Positions 1 to 19,398 are shown, numbered from the stretch's first letter. The stretch: 64,000 bases of DNA from Pratylenchus scribneri (GCA_030063045.1 JAQSEB010000117.1:930001-994000); one strand, 5' to 3'. The notes: generated from the sequence alone by a model not told the origin. A program made the numbers and translations.

Positions 1-190
1 TTATGGATAATAGACATCACAAAATCACTTTCTATGGTTAATTTAGGGTGCTATTCAAGAATCTGACATCCTTTTAATCATATCATGCCATATTGAAGAT
101 TTATATAAGACTTTTCGGCAAAAAATCTCTGTCAAATTTTATTTGTAAAAGCAAATTTGGATGATGTGTAAAGTGAAACCAGCGAGGGAC

Positions 191-569
191 ATTAGCATCT
201 CGCCACTAATCTCATCGATTTTGACGAGCCTTAGCTCATCAGCCAATTAACCAATTTAAAGGACCTAAAATATATTTAATAGTCCCAAATCTTGGCTATC
301 CAATGGTATAATGATCATTCAAAACTTCAAAGCTTTGGCAAAGTTGAGGCCAAAAATTTTGAAAAATTGTTTTTGTATCTAGGCATCTAGGGCCATATTT
401 TGTCCAAACCATTACAGTTTTGTATGTTCAATATATCATTTGATAACCGATACTTAGGGCTATTAAATGCACTATATCATTTAATTTAAATTAGTAAATT
501 GGCTGATGACTGATGAGCTAAGGCTCTTCAAATTCAAAATCACTGAGACGCTTGTGATCTAGACGCTAA
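191..569. repeat. Fold-back (MITE-like) element
   Basis: The ends are inverted copies of each other. GAGCCTTAGCTCATCAG at 226-242 recurs inverted at about 511-527, and the flanking ATTAGCRTCT-type ends and TCAxxGATTTTGA blocks also match in inverse. The AT-rich middle contains TTTGTCCAAACCAT, which is also found in the fold-back element at 59931-60237. No ORF is seen, so it reads as a non-autonomous element. Terminal boundaries are approximate and no target-site duplication was established. Confidence 0.6.
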
Positions 570-761
570 TGATAATGATCCCAACCGTGTGTAACTGGCA
601 CCAACAAATTCAAATGATCCAGAACAGGAAGAAATTGAAGAGGAGATTGAATGAATTATGAATTAAAATTTATTTGCGCTTATAATTTATTAAAATTTTA
701 CTAAATTTTTCTTCAGAAATTTTTTTTTTGAAAAATAGGACTTTTTTAAAAATTTTTGTCA

Positions 762-893
762 ACCCCGTACCCCCGCGGGGATCCCCGCGGGGGTCCCCGT
801 CAAGGTCACCCCCGTCCCCGCCCCCGAAGGTGCCACCCCCGATCACCCCCGCCCCCGTCCAACTCGCCCCCGACCCTCGGGAGCGCAACCCTA
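762..893. repeat. C-rich low-complexity tract
   Basis: About 130 bp of runs of 3-5 C on the plus strand, very different from the AT-rich surroundings. It includes a CCCCGCGGGGATCCCCGCGGGG palindromic core near 772-793. The minus strand (the transcribed strand of the neighbouring patched-related gene) is G-rich and could form G-quadruplexes. It lies just beyond the last recognisable coding exon of that gene. The reading frame through it is open but gives only Gly/Asp/Arg repeats, so I treat it as non-coding. Confidence 0.6.
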
Positions 894-936
894 ATAAAAA
901 CAAGTAGAAAAATAAAGCAAAAAATGCTAACCGTAC

Positions 937-2853
937 TCTACGCATTTTGATTTCTGCCTTCTCCCTTCTTTGTTGCCGATGGCACCATTCAATGAATGGA
1001 AGGCATGGGGCAAAAACGAGGAATTCAAAGAGGAAATCGAGACCAATGGCTACGGTAGTGCATAAACAAAATGAGGACATTAGGGAAGAGGGCGAGAATA
1101 CTCCAATGCCAAATGCGAGTCCATTCGTGATGGAGGTAATTGCAATTGAAGGGCCCATTTCCCCAATCACTGATGCCATTCTTTCCGGCACAATCATATT
1201 TTCTTCTGGTTTGGAAAATAATTTATTTTTATTTAATTTTGCGTACTTTTTTCTCTGCTTTTATCTTTCTCCTCCTCCATTCGACTCCATTTTCGCCAAG
1301 AATGAAGCAATAAAAATGCATTGTCCACACCGATGCCCAACACCAAAAATGGCATTATGGACATGATGGCATTGAATTGGATGCCAAACCATCCCAACAG
1401 GGCGAATGTGACCATTATGGCCAATGATGGGGACAATAAGGCAAATGCGATCAAAATTAACTGTTCGAATAATCAAATATTTAAATAAAAATTTATTTTG
1501 GATTTTCAATTACAAATTAGAATAAATTAATCAATTTTATTAAGAAATGGTTATTAAAATGACATAAAAATTAAATTATAAATTATTCGCTATATAATTG
1601 AAATAATCCCAGCCTTTTTAAAATTGTGTAAAAGCCTTCAAATATTGTTTTTTCACCTGTGATTTCCATTTATATTGGCGGAATGCCACTAACATGAAGG
1701 CGACCATTGCGCCAATGCCAATGGCCAATAGGCGAATTGTTTGCTGTGAGCCGCGCATCATCTCAAAATTGGCAATTTCATCGCCGTATAAATGAATATT
1801 GAAAAGGTCGCTGAACTGGCCACTTTTGGCCAATTCGAAAAGTTCCAATTCCAAATGGGCCAATGCTTGACGCATTCGAGGGCCACGGCCTTCGAACATA
1901 TACCTAATAAAAGGGGTGAATTTATTTTTGGAAATTGGTTAACTAAAAAAGGCCATTTAATCATTTTAATTAAAAAAATAAATTTTAATTACCATTTCAA
2001 ATATCTATTAAAAATAAATGAATGAAGAAAATTCTTAAACGGCCATTTTGAAGCTAAACGGACCAAAGTGCGATGTAACTGGCTGATTCCATTTTGGAAG
2101 GCTGCAAAGTTTGATTTGTGCCATTTTGTTCCCAAAATTGGACGCCAAAGAAATGTGAGCTCAATGGGACTTGGAAGCCGTAAATTCGTGAGATTGGATG
2201 GTCCAAATGAATTTGTGAATCCAACGGTGCCCCATCTAGCAATTGGGCCTCCTGTCGTTGATGGGCCCATTTATAGGCCCGAAAGAGGAAATTCACGTCG
2301 CCACGGGAAGTCTGGAATCGGTGGAGAATCAAAAATAATTAATTAATTTATTTTTAGAATTGTTTGACCTGAAATTGTTCAAGTCGCACAATTTTCGTCC
2401 CATTTCTTTCCTCCTCATTTTCCTCATCCATTTTCACATTCATTCCTTTGATTTTTCGATCGAGTCGATCAATTTCGGCCAATAATTTTCCCGTAATTCT
2501 CAACCGTTTTGCCGGTTCTTTTGCCTCCAAAAATACCAATAAAATTTCGAGTCCATCCATTGTGACATTATAAAATTCTCCAAATGCCTATGAAAATGAC
2601 AAAAATATTTTACAAAATTTTTGGTAAAAAATGAATTAATTCAAAATGCGATTTGCACCTCCAATTCCGTTGCCGCCCTTCCATTTTGATGGGCAAATCC
2701 TCGCCGGACGTCGGTCTCAATTTTTACATCAAAAAGGAGAAAATAGGAAAGAGTGGGCAGAAAAATGAGCAAATTGGCCAGAAATATGGCAATTGGCCGT
2801 CGTCCAATTTGGAGGCCCAATTGGCGGAGAAGCTCAGAAAGTATGGAGACCAT
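937..2853 (-). CDS. Patched-related (PTR) membrane protein, N-terminal half
   Basis: A patched-related protein of the nematode PTR family: multi-pass membrane proteins with a sterol-sensing-type domain that act at the cuticle, in moulting and in endocytic traffic. Six exons can be read. They encode the first membrane segment after the start (IAIFLANLLIFLPTLSYFLL), the large extracellular loop (EFYN, YPISxIYGF, HFFGV blocks), and a sterol-sensing-like set of segments including PFLVLGIGVDNAFLLLHSW and GPSIAITSITNGLAFGIG. The start at 2853 was chosen because it is the first ATG behind a TTTAG acceptor near 2883. Reading stops after about 45% of a usual PTR protein (roughly 900 residues in the family): the second extracellular loop and second membrane block are not in the window. 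Either they lie left of position 1 behind a long intron, or the gene is truncated at the C-rich tract. A plausible donor follows AAATGCGTAGA at 937. Confidence 0.8.
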
Positions 2854-3063
2854 TTTGGGAGTGAATTTCAGAAACAATTTGTTCTAAATTTAATTAATTT
2901 AGTATTTGAGTAAATTTGACAAAATCTACTCTACAGTATTAATGAATGATTGATGCCTCAGGGCGAATGGCTTAAATAGATCATCGAGTTCTGCCCAATT
3001 TTCTTAACATTTCTTTTATTTTTCGCTTATTCATTTTGTACAATCATATGCAATATGTGTTTA

Positions 3064-4108
3064 AACAGGCGGAATTATTCTAAGTAAAACAGGCGGAATT
3101 ATTCTAAGTAAAACAGGCGGAATTATTTTAAGTAAAACAGGCGGAATTATTCTAAGTAAAACAGGCGGAATTATTCTAAGTAAAACAGGCGGAATTATTC
3201 TAAGCAAAACAGGCGGAATTATTCTAACTAAAACAGGCGGAATTATTCCTAGTCAAACAGGCGGAATTATTCTAAGTAAAACAGGCGGAATTATTCCTAG
3301 TCAAACAGGCGGAATTATTCTAAGTAAAACAGGCGGAATTATTCCTAGTCAAACAGGCGGAATTATTCTAAGTAAAACAGGCGGAATTATTCTAAGCAAA
3401 ACAGGCGGAATTATTCTAAGTAAAACAGGCGGAATTATTCTAAGCAAAACAGGCGGAATTATTCTAACTAAAACAGGCGGAATTATTCCTAGTCAAACAG
3501 GCGGAATTATTCTAAGTAAAACAGGCGGAATTATTCTAAGCAAAACAGGCGGAATTATTCTAAGTAAAACAGGCGGAATTATTCTAAGCAAAACAGGCGG
3601 AATTATTCTAAGCAAAACAGGCGGAATTATTCTAAGCAAAACAGGCGGAATTATTCTAAGCAAAACAGGCGGAATTATTCTAAGTAAAACAGGCAGAATT
3701 ATTCTAACTAAAACAGGCGGAATTATTCTAACTAAACAGGCGGAATTATTCTAACTAAACAGGCGGATTTATTCTTAACCAGGCGGAATTATTCTAACTA
3801 AACAGGCGGATTTATTCTTAACCAGGCGGAATTATTCTTAACTAGGCGGAATTATTCTTAACCAGGCGGAATTATTCTAACTAAACAGGCGGATTTATTC
3901 TTAACCAGGCGGAATTATTCTTAACTAGGCGGAATTATTCTTAACCAGGCGGAATTATTCTAACTAAACAGGCGGATTTATTCTTAACCAGGCGGATTTA
4001 TTCTTAACCAGGCGGAATTATTCTTAACTAGGCGGTGAATAGGCGGAATTATTCTTAACCAGGCGAAATTATTCTAACTAAACAGGCATATTTATTCTTA
4101 ATCAGGCG
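3064..4108. repeat. 24-bp minisatellite array (copy A)
   Basis: Tandem units of ACAGGCGGAATTATTCTAAG plus TAAA (24 bp), about 27 regular copies to roughly 3722. They include variants ending in AAGCAAA, AACTAAA and CCTAGTCAA. From 3722 the units shorten to about 22 and then about 19 bp (ACCAGGCGGAATTATTCTTA) and decay. The same unit, same orientation, forms the larger array at 55541-57424. It lies upstream of the patched-related gene, about 200 bp from its start. No function can be assigned. Confidence 0.97.
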
Positions 4109-6320
4109 AAGTCATTTCTAATTTTTATGGGCAAGGAATTTATTTTCATTATTCGTATTCACATCAAATTGGCCTCAATTTTTGTTGTTCCATGGCAACG
4201 AAGGGCAATAGAGTATTTTATTGTGCGAAAAAAATGTTAATTGGTTAAAAATTGGGAAAACAAACAAAAAATAGAATATAATGATAGTAGATAGTGGAAT
4301 TTTTTAGCCATTTTGAACTCATTTTGGCCTCGATGTTCGTACTTGGTATAGGGAAAAAATTTTAATACATTGGAATTTATTTGGAGAATTCAGCGAATTT
4401 GAGCCTTTTTTTTATCCCCTTTTTAAATAGGATTGAATGGGCCAAAAAAATTTGAAGGTCGAGGAAAAGGAAAATAAAATATAATAAATTATTGTATTGA
4501 ATAAAGAAATAAACTGGAATTTTGTCTAAAATAGGCGGATAGATCAAAAATCACCCAAAAATTGGTGAATAATTTTTAGGCAACATTCTCCTGGCTATAA
4601 AAGGCCATTTAGAGGCCAAGAATTCGTTTGATTTATGGAATATTATTGTAAAAAAATTACCATTATCAAAAAGAGGGAAAATGCCCCAAAAAATGTACAG
4701 ACTTCCTTTTGAATTTTATGGCCTCGGGTCTAATCATAAATCAAATTTTATTACATAAAATGTTCACCAAATCAAGAAGAATCTACTTCCCATAAATAAT
4801 ATATTCCTCTGCTGAATCCGGAGAAATAATTATTTGATTTAAACAATTTTTGACCAAAATTGTTCATCTATTTTACAATTTTTCATTTCTTCTATTTGAT
4901 TTGATGAAAACCGTTCGTCATCTATGGACTATGGAGGAGAAATGGAAGGGGAAATTGGGCATGCACATTTTGTAAAGTGAATTTCATCAGGAAAGCATCA
5001 ATAAAAATAAAACTGCATTTTTTGGTGTTGTAAAGTTGTTGAGGAAGGAGGAATTTCAAGTGAGGTGGGAATGACGATGGAACATGGAATACAACATAAA
5101 TGAAAATGTAATCGTAATTTGGTCTTTTTAGTTTTTAACTTGGAATTTTCACACATAATTTTTGGATGTAATCCATTTTCCAATTTGCCTATTTTTTGGA
5201 TTTCAATGGAACTTTGGATGGTGCTTTTTGTGGATTTAAATTTTAATAAATCGGTTAATTGGATTTTCATTTTTGCAGTGCAGTCCTCCATAACCAAAAC
5301 CAATTCACATTTCCTATGAAAAAGGGGGAAATGGAATTTCGGCGAGAGGGATTAGCCCACAACCACACAAAAGCAAAAAGGGTTGGAGTGATGGCCATGA
5401 TTATTTGTTGGCCGCGAAAAGCTTTTGAATGCATTATTAAATGATTTTATTTTCTCTATAATTCCGCCTCCAAAATTCTTTCATTTTTCTATTTCGATTA
5501 ATATTGGCACCCACCAAATTTGTATTTCATTCACCAGCTATTTAAAGAAACTGAAACAAATTACCCTTAAGGACAAAAATGTTTTAATTTAATAGGTGGA
5601 AAAGGCCAATGGAGGACCAATTTTTATTATTTCTTTTTTGGATTTGAAGCAAATTATGGAGGCTTACGGGCCAATCTGGGGAGGATGGTTCGGGGATCGA
5701 GAATGGGAAAAAACAAGTACAAAGAAGATTACCACAAAAAGCGGAAAAGCAAACGGGAGTCGCTGTGGTTGATTGAGGATTGGATTTGGCGTGGGAAAAA
5801 CAGCAACAAAGGAAAAGCAAAGGATTGAATGAATGAAACCAGTCTATTGCCAGCTGCTGCGGGCAAATATTAAATAATTGCACAATCAACCAGCTGCTGG
5901 AAGAAGAGGGTGAGGGAGAATTATAAAGGACTGGAGTAACCAAAAGATGTAAATTATATTGTTTCAATCATTTTCTTATTGTTGCTTATAAACAAATTAA
6001 TGCTATTTCCGAAATGTTCCCCACTCCACCCCTTCCTAAAATTTACATAAATGAGATTAGTCTCTAGTCATATTTATTCGAAAAAAGGGCAATGAATGAG
6101 AAAAAGTCCATAAATTATTTGTATATGTATATAACTAATAGGAATAAAATTGAAAATTGTGAGTAACAAATTTAATTAATATGAATGAGGAGATGAAATA
6201 AAATCAACAGGAACATATGATGATGGGAATTTGGGTCTAAAAAGAGAGAGCATCAAAAGGGAAAGTATATAAATGGAAAATGATGAATTTTGCACGTATT
6301 TTGGAGAGTTGGCAGTCTGA
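4109..6320. other. Intergenic, no supportable gene
   Basis: About 2.2 kb of AT-rich sequence between array A and the 3' end of the ABCC gene. Short open frames occur on both strands (for example 5584-5967 minus and 5119-5444 plus). None has a recognisable motif, convincing exon structure or codon pattern like its neighbours. I see no RNA gene here. Confidence 0.5.
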
Positions 6321-13194
<6,874 letters not shown>

Positions 13195-14228
13195 TGATTT
13201 GCGGGTTTTGTGCAGCACAAATGATAATGATTATTGCTGACCAATATTTTATTAATTCTTTTTGATTGGGGTTCTTCTGAAAAATGATGGTTGATTATGA
13301 GAGATAAGAAATAGTAGTAATGTCTTCCGAATGGGTTGTTTCCCCATTCAATTTGGTTTTTGTTGTTCCATTTGCTAATAATGGACTTTGTAAGTTAAGT
13401 CATTCGCTTATATAGGTTATTGATGTGAAACTTAGCTCGATTTTTGATTAAAAATTATTTTTTAAAGAAATTTTCATTTAATTCGTAAATATTCACATGG
13501 GTTTTAATCAATTTTCACCGATACCCTCGTTTAATTAATAAATTTGGATATTTTCGAGCTCGATGAGGGATGATGCTCATGCTCATGAATAAAAGAACGA
13601 ATATTATCGATTTATGATGATGGTTATTATAAATTTGAGAAGTGAGAGAAAGTAAAAGAATGCGATGTGCGGATGCGGGGAATCATCAATCGATAATCTT
13701 ACATTCGCTTAAAAATTTTTATTACCATAGTCCCGAATGTAAAAACTACAGCAATTTAGGTTATTAGGTTAAACAATTTTTTTAGGCTGTATAAAATACG
13801 AAAATTGATCGAAAAAATATAGTTAAGCGTTAGTGTCTAGTTAAGTAAATTAGGTTACTTTTCACATGCTAACAAGCTAGCAATCAGTCAGTTTAGGATA
13901 AAAAACAATTATAAAATAAAAATGGCTATGTTTCAAACCAATTAATTATCATATATATGCAAATGTTTTTTTATGTGTGTTTATCTTTATCTTTATCATT
14001 TGAGGAAAATTAGAGATCGTTGTAAAATTTAAAATTGGTTTGTTGAATTTGAATGTTGATTACAACAAAAATTTTTGAATAAAGTTGGATAAAGTTTAAA
14101 GAGAAATTAAAGAGAAAGGAGTGAATTGTTATTTAAATGAATAAAGGATCGAGAGGTGGAACTGTTTTACAATAAAGAGGAGGAAGGAGAATGTTTAAAT
14201 AAATGAATCAATATCATAATTTCGGACT
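13195..14228. other. Intergenic between ABCC 5' end and Argonaute 3' end
   Basis: Contains the presumed promoter and trans-splice acceptor (TTTCAG near 13276) of the ABCC gene and the 3' flank of the Argonaute gene. No gene is seen in the remaining AT-rich sequence. Confidence 0.45.
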
Positions 14229-17200
14229 TCATGCGTTCGAGCGCAAATATTTGAGGTACGTAGTGTTTTCCATGCCGAGGTGACGAGTCAGATCCTGATG
14301 ACCATTGATGTCCGTCTTATCGCCTTTCTGAGCCCAAACATTGAAGTTGTTGCGGCCACGTTTTGCCTTTAAAATATTATTTTATTGAGAATAAATCCTA
14401 AAACTTACATATTGTTCAGCGATGTAGATGGGACTTGGCAAGGATGTTGGACTATACACGATCTGATGTCCGAAACAGAGGAAATGGCACATCAATTGGA
14501 TCGTATCCATGGCCAAATTATTCTCGTCCAAGAGAAGGTTGTAGCGCGGAATTGCGGCGGTGCCCTTAAATTACGAATTTAAATTCGAATCAATGAATTA
14601 AATTTTACCTGGAGAGGGCGATGCGAACTCAGATAGAATTCAGTCCAATTGGGATGAACTGTTGAGAAAAATAATAAAATATAAATTTGAATTATTTTCT
14701 TTCTTACCGATGCCAGTGTCCACAATAGTCCCTGGTTTGATGTTCTGTTCGAATGGCTTCGCATTCGGATTGATGTTCTTTGGGAAGAGGCGAAGTTGCT
14801 GAAATATTTTATTTTAATTTGACATTTAAATTTTTTGTATTCTTTTACCTGAAGTTTGTTGACAACGAGCAAAGTGATGGACGCTTTGCATTCAACTTCG
14901 GCAAGACCTTTCTTCATCAGAGGCACTTCATATTTGAGAATGGACTGGAATGCACCCTCAGCACAGCCATTGCGAAGAACAACAATCTTTTTCCTTAAAA
15001 TTTAAAAATTAATCAAATTTCGAGAATTATTTATGAAACTTACGGGAATGAACCTTCACGTTGGCAAAATTGCAGGACACAAGATTTGACCGTATCGGCG
15101 ATGATGTCGACCTTCTCATCGCGACAAGCTTGCTAAAATTATACAAATTAAAAGTTTTAAATTATTTAATTTTTGAACCTGATAAGCATATCCCCCAACG
15201 AACTCGAACCAGTTGACTTTTCCAATATTTGCAGCGAACTAAAATGATGAAATTGAAATATGAAAAAAAATTATAAATATGACTTACCCCAATTACTGAT
15301 GGCGAACGCACTTCTCGTCCATTATGACCATTTCCGTTGCCATTGGCACTTCCATTTCCGTTGGCATGACCGTTGCCACCATTTCCATTATCTCCATTCC
15401 CATTATGACCGTTTCCATTGTGTCCATTCCCATTGCGTCCATTTCCATTTGGGCTTCCTCCTCCACTATGCCCTTCATCGCTGCCAGCAAAAAGATCATC
15501 CTCATTCATTGGTCCAAACAATCCGAGTCCGGGATGATTTGCAGCAAATCCGATGAACATGGTCTCTTTCCCGAAAAGTTGTTGCATCCTGAAAAATGTT
15601 CAAAAATGTTAAATTAAAAATACAATTTCACTTACTCGTGAAGTGGAATTCGTGCTGGACTTGGCGCATAATTAAGACCTCCCAATTTCACATTGGTCTT
15701 GTTGACGATGTTCGCCAATGTAAGACGTTGACCTTTTTGAACGACATTCCGGACAGTTGAATGTTTGACTCCTTGAGAGACAACTTCCGTATGCTTTTCG
15801 TGGAATTTCATATCATCTTTTGGTGATAAATAATTAGATTTAATAAAAAAAAATTATCTTACGATGGACTTCATCAGCATGATCCGGGTGAGTGAGCAAA
15901 ATATATTCGTATCCATTTTGCGCCAATTCAATGAAGATATTCTTGAGATTTTTGTCGTTGTCCTCATAACGAATTTCCGGATTTTGAAACAGCATCCCCA
16001 TTTGGTTCGCCCGTTCTTGGAATCTTTTAACGAACTCGCTAAAATAAGTTGTTAAATTATGTTTAATAATAATGAAAAATTACCGGAAGTCTCGTTGGTC
16101 GATTCGTTCTCTACCATCATTAATGGCCACAGCCATCCATTTGGTGCAATTGGCGGGGATCAAATATTGACCAACTCCCTTCCAAACTGAATCTTCGCGA
16201 ATAGTCTCAATTGCACCGCGGGCAAATTCGAGTGCCGGTTGGAGGCAGAACACGTGCTTTGACTTCAATCGGAGTTGGATCGAATTTGATTCCGGCTGCA
16301 TCGGTCAGTTCATTTGGCAAATCGAGCGAAGGAATGATTTGTTTGTTTTCTTGAATGACCTTTGATGGTGCAATTGCTGTTCTGCGGATCATTTCCTAAA
16401 ATGTTTTCAAGTTTATATTTTTTTTAAATCTAATTTCGAGTGAGGAAGGAAAGGCGATGATGAAGTAGATGAGGATGATCTTTTCATCATCTTCCTTACT
16501 CTCATCTTCATCATCCTCATAAACCTTCTTCTTCATCGCCCATCGTCATTCTATATAAATTAGTCCTTACTTGAATAGCCGCTGGAGTTTGTTGCTTCTC
16601 CTTGATGCGCTGGTTATCAAATATGCGGCAAAACTCCATCGGGTAATGCGAAAGACGGATCCCTTGCTTGCGGATGACGAGTGGGAGGTGAGGATAACTG
16701 GAAATAAATAATTTATTTGTCAGAAATTTTATTAAAAAATTCTAGATTCTTTCTTGTTTTTCAGAGGAGGGGGTGGAGCAAGGCTATGAAGAAAAAGATG
16801 GTGATGAAGTAAGAGAAAATGAAGAAGAAGAAGTATAAGATGATGATTAAGAATAATAAGATGAAGAACGAGACGATGATTAAGAATAAGGTGATGATGA
16901 TGATGAATAAGAAAATGATGATGACGAATAAGAAGATGATGAGAAGGAGAAGATTACAAACTTTCTCATCGTCTTCATTATCATATCATATCATCTTCAT
17001 CATCCTCACCTTCCCTATCAACTTCATCGATGTGCTTTGTCTTCTATTTCTTCTCCGTCTTGACCCTCCTTCCCCGGATAATAGGAAAGTACCTATCCTA
17101 CTTACCGAATTGTCAGTTCATATTGCTGTTGGTAATATTGGAAGATGGAGATGTGCGCGCCTTTGTGGTCAATCATCATGGTCTCGGCGTTTGTTCCAGC

Positions 17201-18625
17201 GAGTCCATGAACCAAAAATTTTTGGTTGCGTTCTCCACGGTAGTTTGTTTCGACAAAAATTCCTTGAATGAAAATATTTGATTAATATAAGCTAATCATC
17301 CCAACCCAACCTTTGATCCTCGGTTCGACTGCATTCTTAATTTGCAGCAAATTTGCCCGACTGAACTCGTTCCCCATAATGGCCATACATTTCTTCAAAA
17401 TAGTGGCATCGTCATCCTCGTGAAATGGGCTCTACAATGAGAATATTAAAAACTGAATTGAATTTGAGTTAATGTTTACCTTCTTGATCTGAACAACCAT
17501 TCCATATGTGGTATCTTTGTTGGAAGCTAAAAATAAAATATTTGTATTCATTCAAAATTTTTTGAACTTACTCAAAATTGGCCGCACCCCTTTATGCACT
17601 CCAATTCCCAAGAAGGAGCAATTACTCGGAAAGTAAGGACAGTCAGCATCAGTAAAACCAAAATCACGAGGACTCTGGAAATAGAACAGTGACGAAGAGT
17701 AGTGTGTCATAGAGCTAAAAAACATAATCAAATTAATCAAAACAATTTGACACTGAAAACTTACAAATTTTCGAAGACTTTCTGAGATGTGGCAATATCC
17801 AGGAACTGTTCGACACTGCGGTCAGTTTGTTCGAGGTCTCGATTCAAGTAAGCAAAGTCTCCAAGAGTGAGTTGGAAACTATCCTTGGGAAATGGCGTCA
17901 CAGTAAGCTTGAATGAGGCGAAGTCGTTTGCCAGTCCATTGAGAGGATATCCTCCACCAGCATTCATAATTTGAACCGGACTATATTCGAATTGCTGACC
18001 ATTCTATAAAATTATTGATTATTGGATAATAATGTGAGTTATTCTTACGGCGACGAATCCCAAATCCTTCAAAGAGAAAAAGAGTCGCTGGACATCATAG
18101 AAACCTATGATGTTCATTTTCTGATGCTGAACCGAGAACATATTGTAAACACCGAGACAGAAGAAACGGCGTTCGTATATTTGATAGCTGAAATATGATG
18201 ATGTTTAAATTAGTGGTTTATTTAAAAAAGATTACTCAGAATTGCTTGGTTGACTGAGAACCACTTCATGACCACGGCGTGTAACTCCAACAACTTTGAA
18301 TTCGTAGCGGAAAACTTTGATCTTCTTCGCTTTGTCCACATCCAGACGATGAATCTAAAAATATTTTTTAATCATATTTATATGGAATGATTCCTACATT
18401 TGACCGAAGTGCATCGACTTGTTGACCAAATTTGCCGTCTTCTTTCTTCACCATTGTCGTCTTTCCAGGTTGCATCTATAATTTGTAACTTGATTAATGT
18501 AAAGCTCGAAAATTGGATCTTACATTAGCTTCACGCAGGGCAGTTTCTGCTCTTTGCTTGGCCAATGTTCCTCCTCTTAACTGTTGCTGTCCTCCACCAC
18601 CCGATCCCGAAGTACTTGATTGCAT
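14229..18625 (-). CDS. Argonaute protein, worm-type, slicer residues absent
   Basis: An Argonaute of about 960 residues, expected to bind small RNAs in an RNAi or 22G-type pathway. The start at 18625 gives MQSSTSGSGGGGQQQLRGG, and the stop follows LKYLRSNA. Visible blocks: N domain (KIKVFRYEFKVVG), PAZ region, MID (GQRLTLANIVNKTNVKLGGLNY about 15700) and PIWI. Compared with Ago2, the first catalytic Asp is replaced (IGFAANHP instead of GADVTHP), the third position reads LRNG instead of FRDG, and the final His is replaced (SLPSPIYIAEQ). Only the Asp of VDTGIVHP remains. Slicing is therefore unlikely, as in the nematode-specific WAGO clade. A Gly-Asn-rich insertion of about 45 residues interrupts PIWI right after the first strand. 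Near 16239 the exon changes frame: VKARVLPP and PALEFARG are continuous only if one base is removed. This may be an assembly error or a disabling mutation. Two introns carry inverted GAT/ATC tracts. Confidence 0.9.
15318..15462 (-). repeat. Gly-Asn coding repeat inside PIWI
   Basis: Codons for alternating Gly and Asn (NGNGHNGNGHNGNGD type) in the Argonaute reading frame. The plus strand shows CCATTTCC/CCATTGCC hexamer-like repeats. It is in frame and follows the GLGLFGPMNEDD segment. It is a low-complexity surface-loop insertion, unusual this close to the catalytic core. Confidence 0.8.
16444..16548. repeat. Intronic GAT/ATC inverted tract 1
   Basis: Inside an Argonaute intron (about 16396-16570) a purine-rich GATGATGAAGTAGATGAGGATG half is followed by a pyrimidine-rich CATCATCTTCC...CATCTTCATCATCCTC half. 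The two can pair into an imperfect hairpin. Confidence 0.65.
16787..17015. repeat. Intronic GAT/GAA inverted tract 2
   Basis: A second, larger example in the neighbouring Argonaute intron. About 160 bp of GATGATGA/AAGAAGAAG/AATAAGAT repeats are followed by a complementary TCTCATCGTCTTCATTATC...ATCATCTTCATCATCC stretch. The open plus frame (Met/Lys repeats) across it is a by-product of the repeat and not a gene. Confidence 0.65.
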
Positions 18626-19398
18626 TGTTGTAAATTTAATTTGAAAGCTTGCTTTGTTAATTATTTCGACTTGATCAATTTGAAAATGATTTATTCAACG
18701 CTAAAAAAATATAAGGCCTTTTACTCTTATTCATAAAAGGTAGCTAGTATTAATAAATGTAAAAATAATATGCAATGTGCGAATCGCGATTGTTAATGTG
18801 TGATGTTGATGTCACACCACAACCCATAAGTCCTTTATATAAAATAAAATTTTGGGATTGAATTCATTGAATCAATTATTTTTTGTTCGAAATTTGAGTC
18901 AGTAAGTTTTTGTGTGAGTTACTAAATCATAATCTGTGATCTGAGTTTATAAAATTGTGCTGCTGTCCCGTCTTGTTTTTTTTTTTTTTGTTTGGGTTTT
19001 GGGACGAATGGAGAGAAGATGGAATGAATGAATGGATGAGGGATGGAGCATGGAGATGGAGGGAGGATGGATGACGCGATGTGAAATGTGAATTGATTTT
19101 TTCACTACAGTATCCACAATATTACATACACTACGCCAAAATCGATAATAGTATTTATAAAATTTTTCATGAAGAAAAAATTGTTCAGTAACCGTAACCA
19201 AGTATAAATATTTTATCGGAAAACGATTTATACATGTACAACATTTCAATAATTAAAAATTTATCAAAAAATTGAAATCAAAAGAATGCGATTCAAAATA
19301 AATTTTATAAAACAAAAAAAATTATATAGGTTTGAACATAGGAGGGATTAAGTTATATAAGGTCAATATAGTCGAATTTATTCTGTTTAGGAGGCACA
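18626..19398. other. Intergenic between Argonaute 5' end and dynactin 3' end
   Basis: AT-rich, with a T14 run near 18977 and a short GATGGA-rich patch (19010-19075). No ORF with support and no RNA gene seen. The presumed Argonaute promoter lies at 18630-18950. Confidence 0.45.

Noticed and set aside
3064..4108. CRISPR array
   Set aside because: The 24-bp units abut directly without unique spacers, and the window is eukaryotic.
5584..5967. 127-codon minus-strand frame
   Set aside because: No motif and no supporting exons; could not be tied to a gene.
16819..17271. 150-codon plus-strand Lys/Met-rich open frame
   Set aside because: Simple GAT/AAG repeat inside an Argonaute intron, overlapping Argonaute exons on the other strand.
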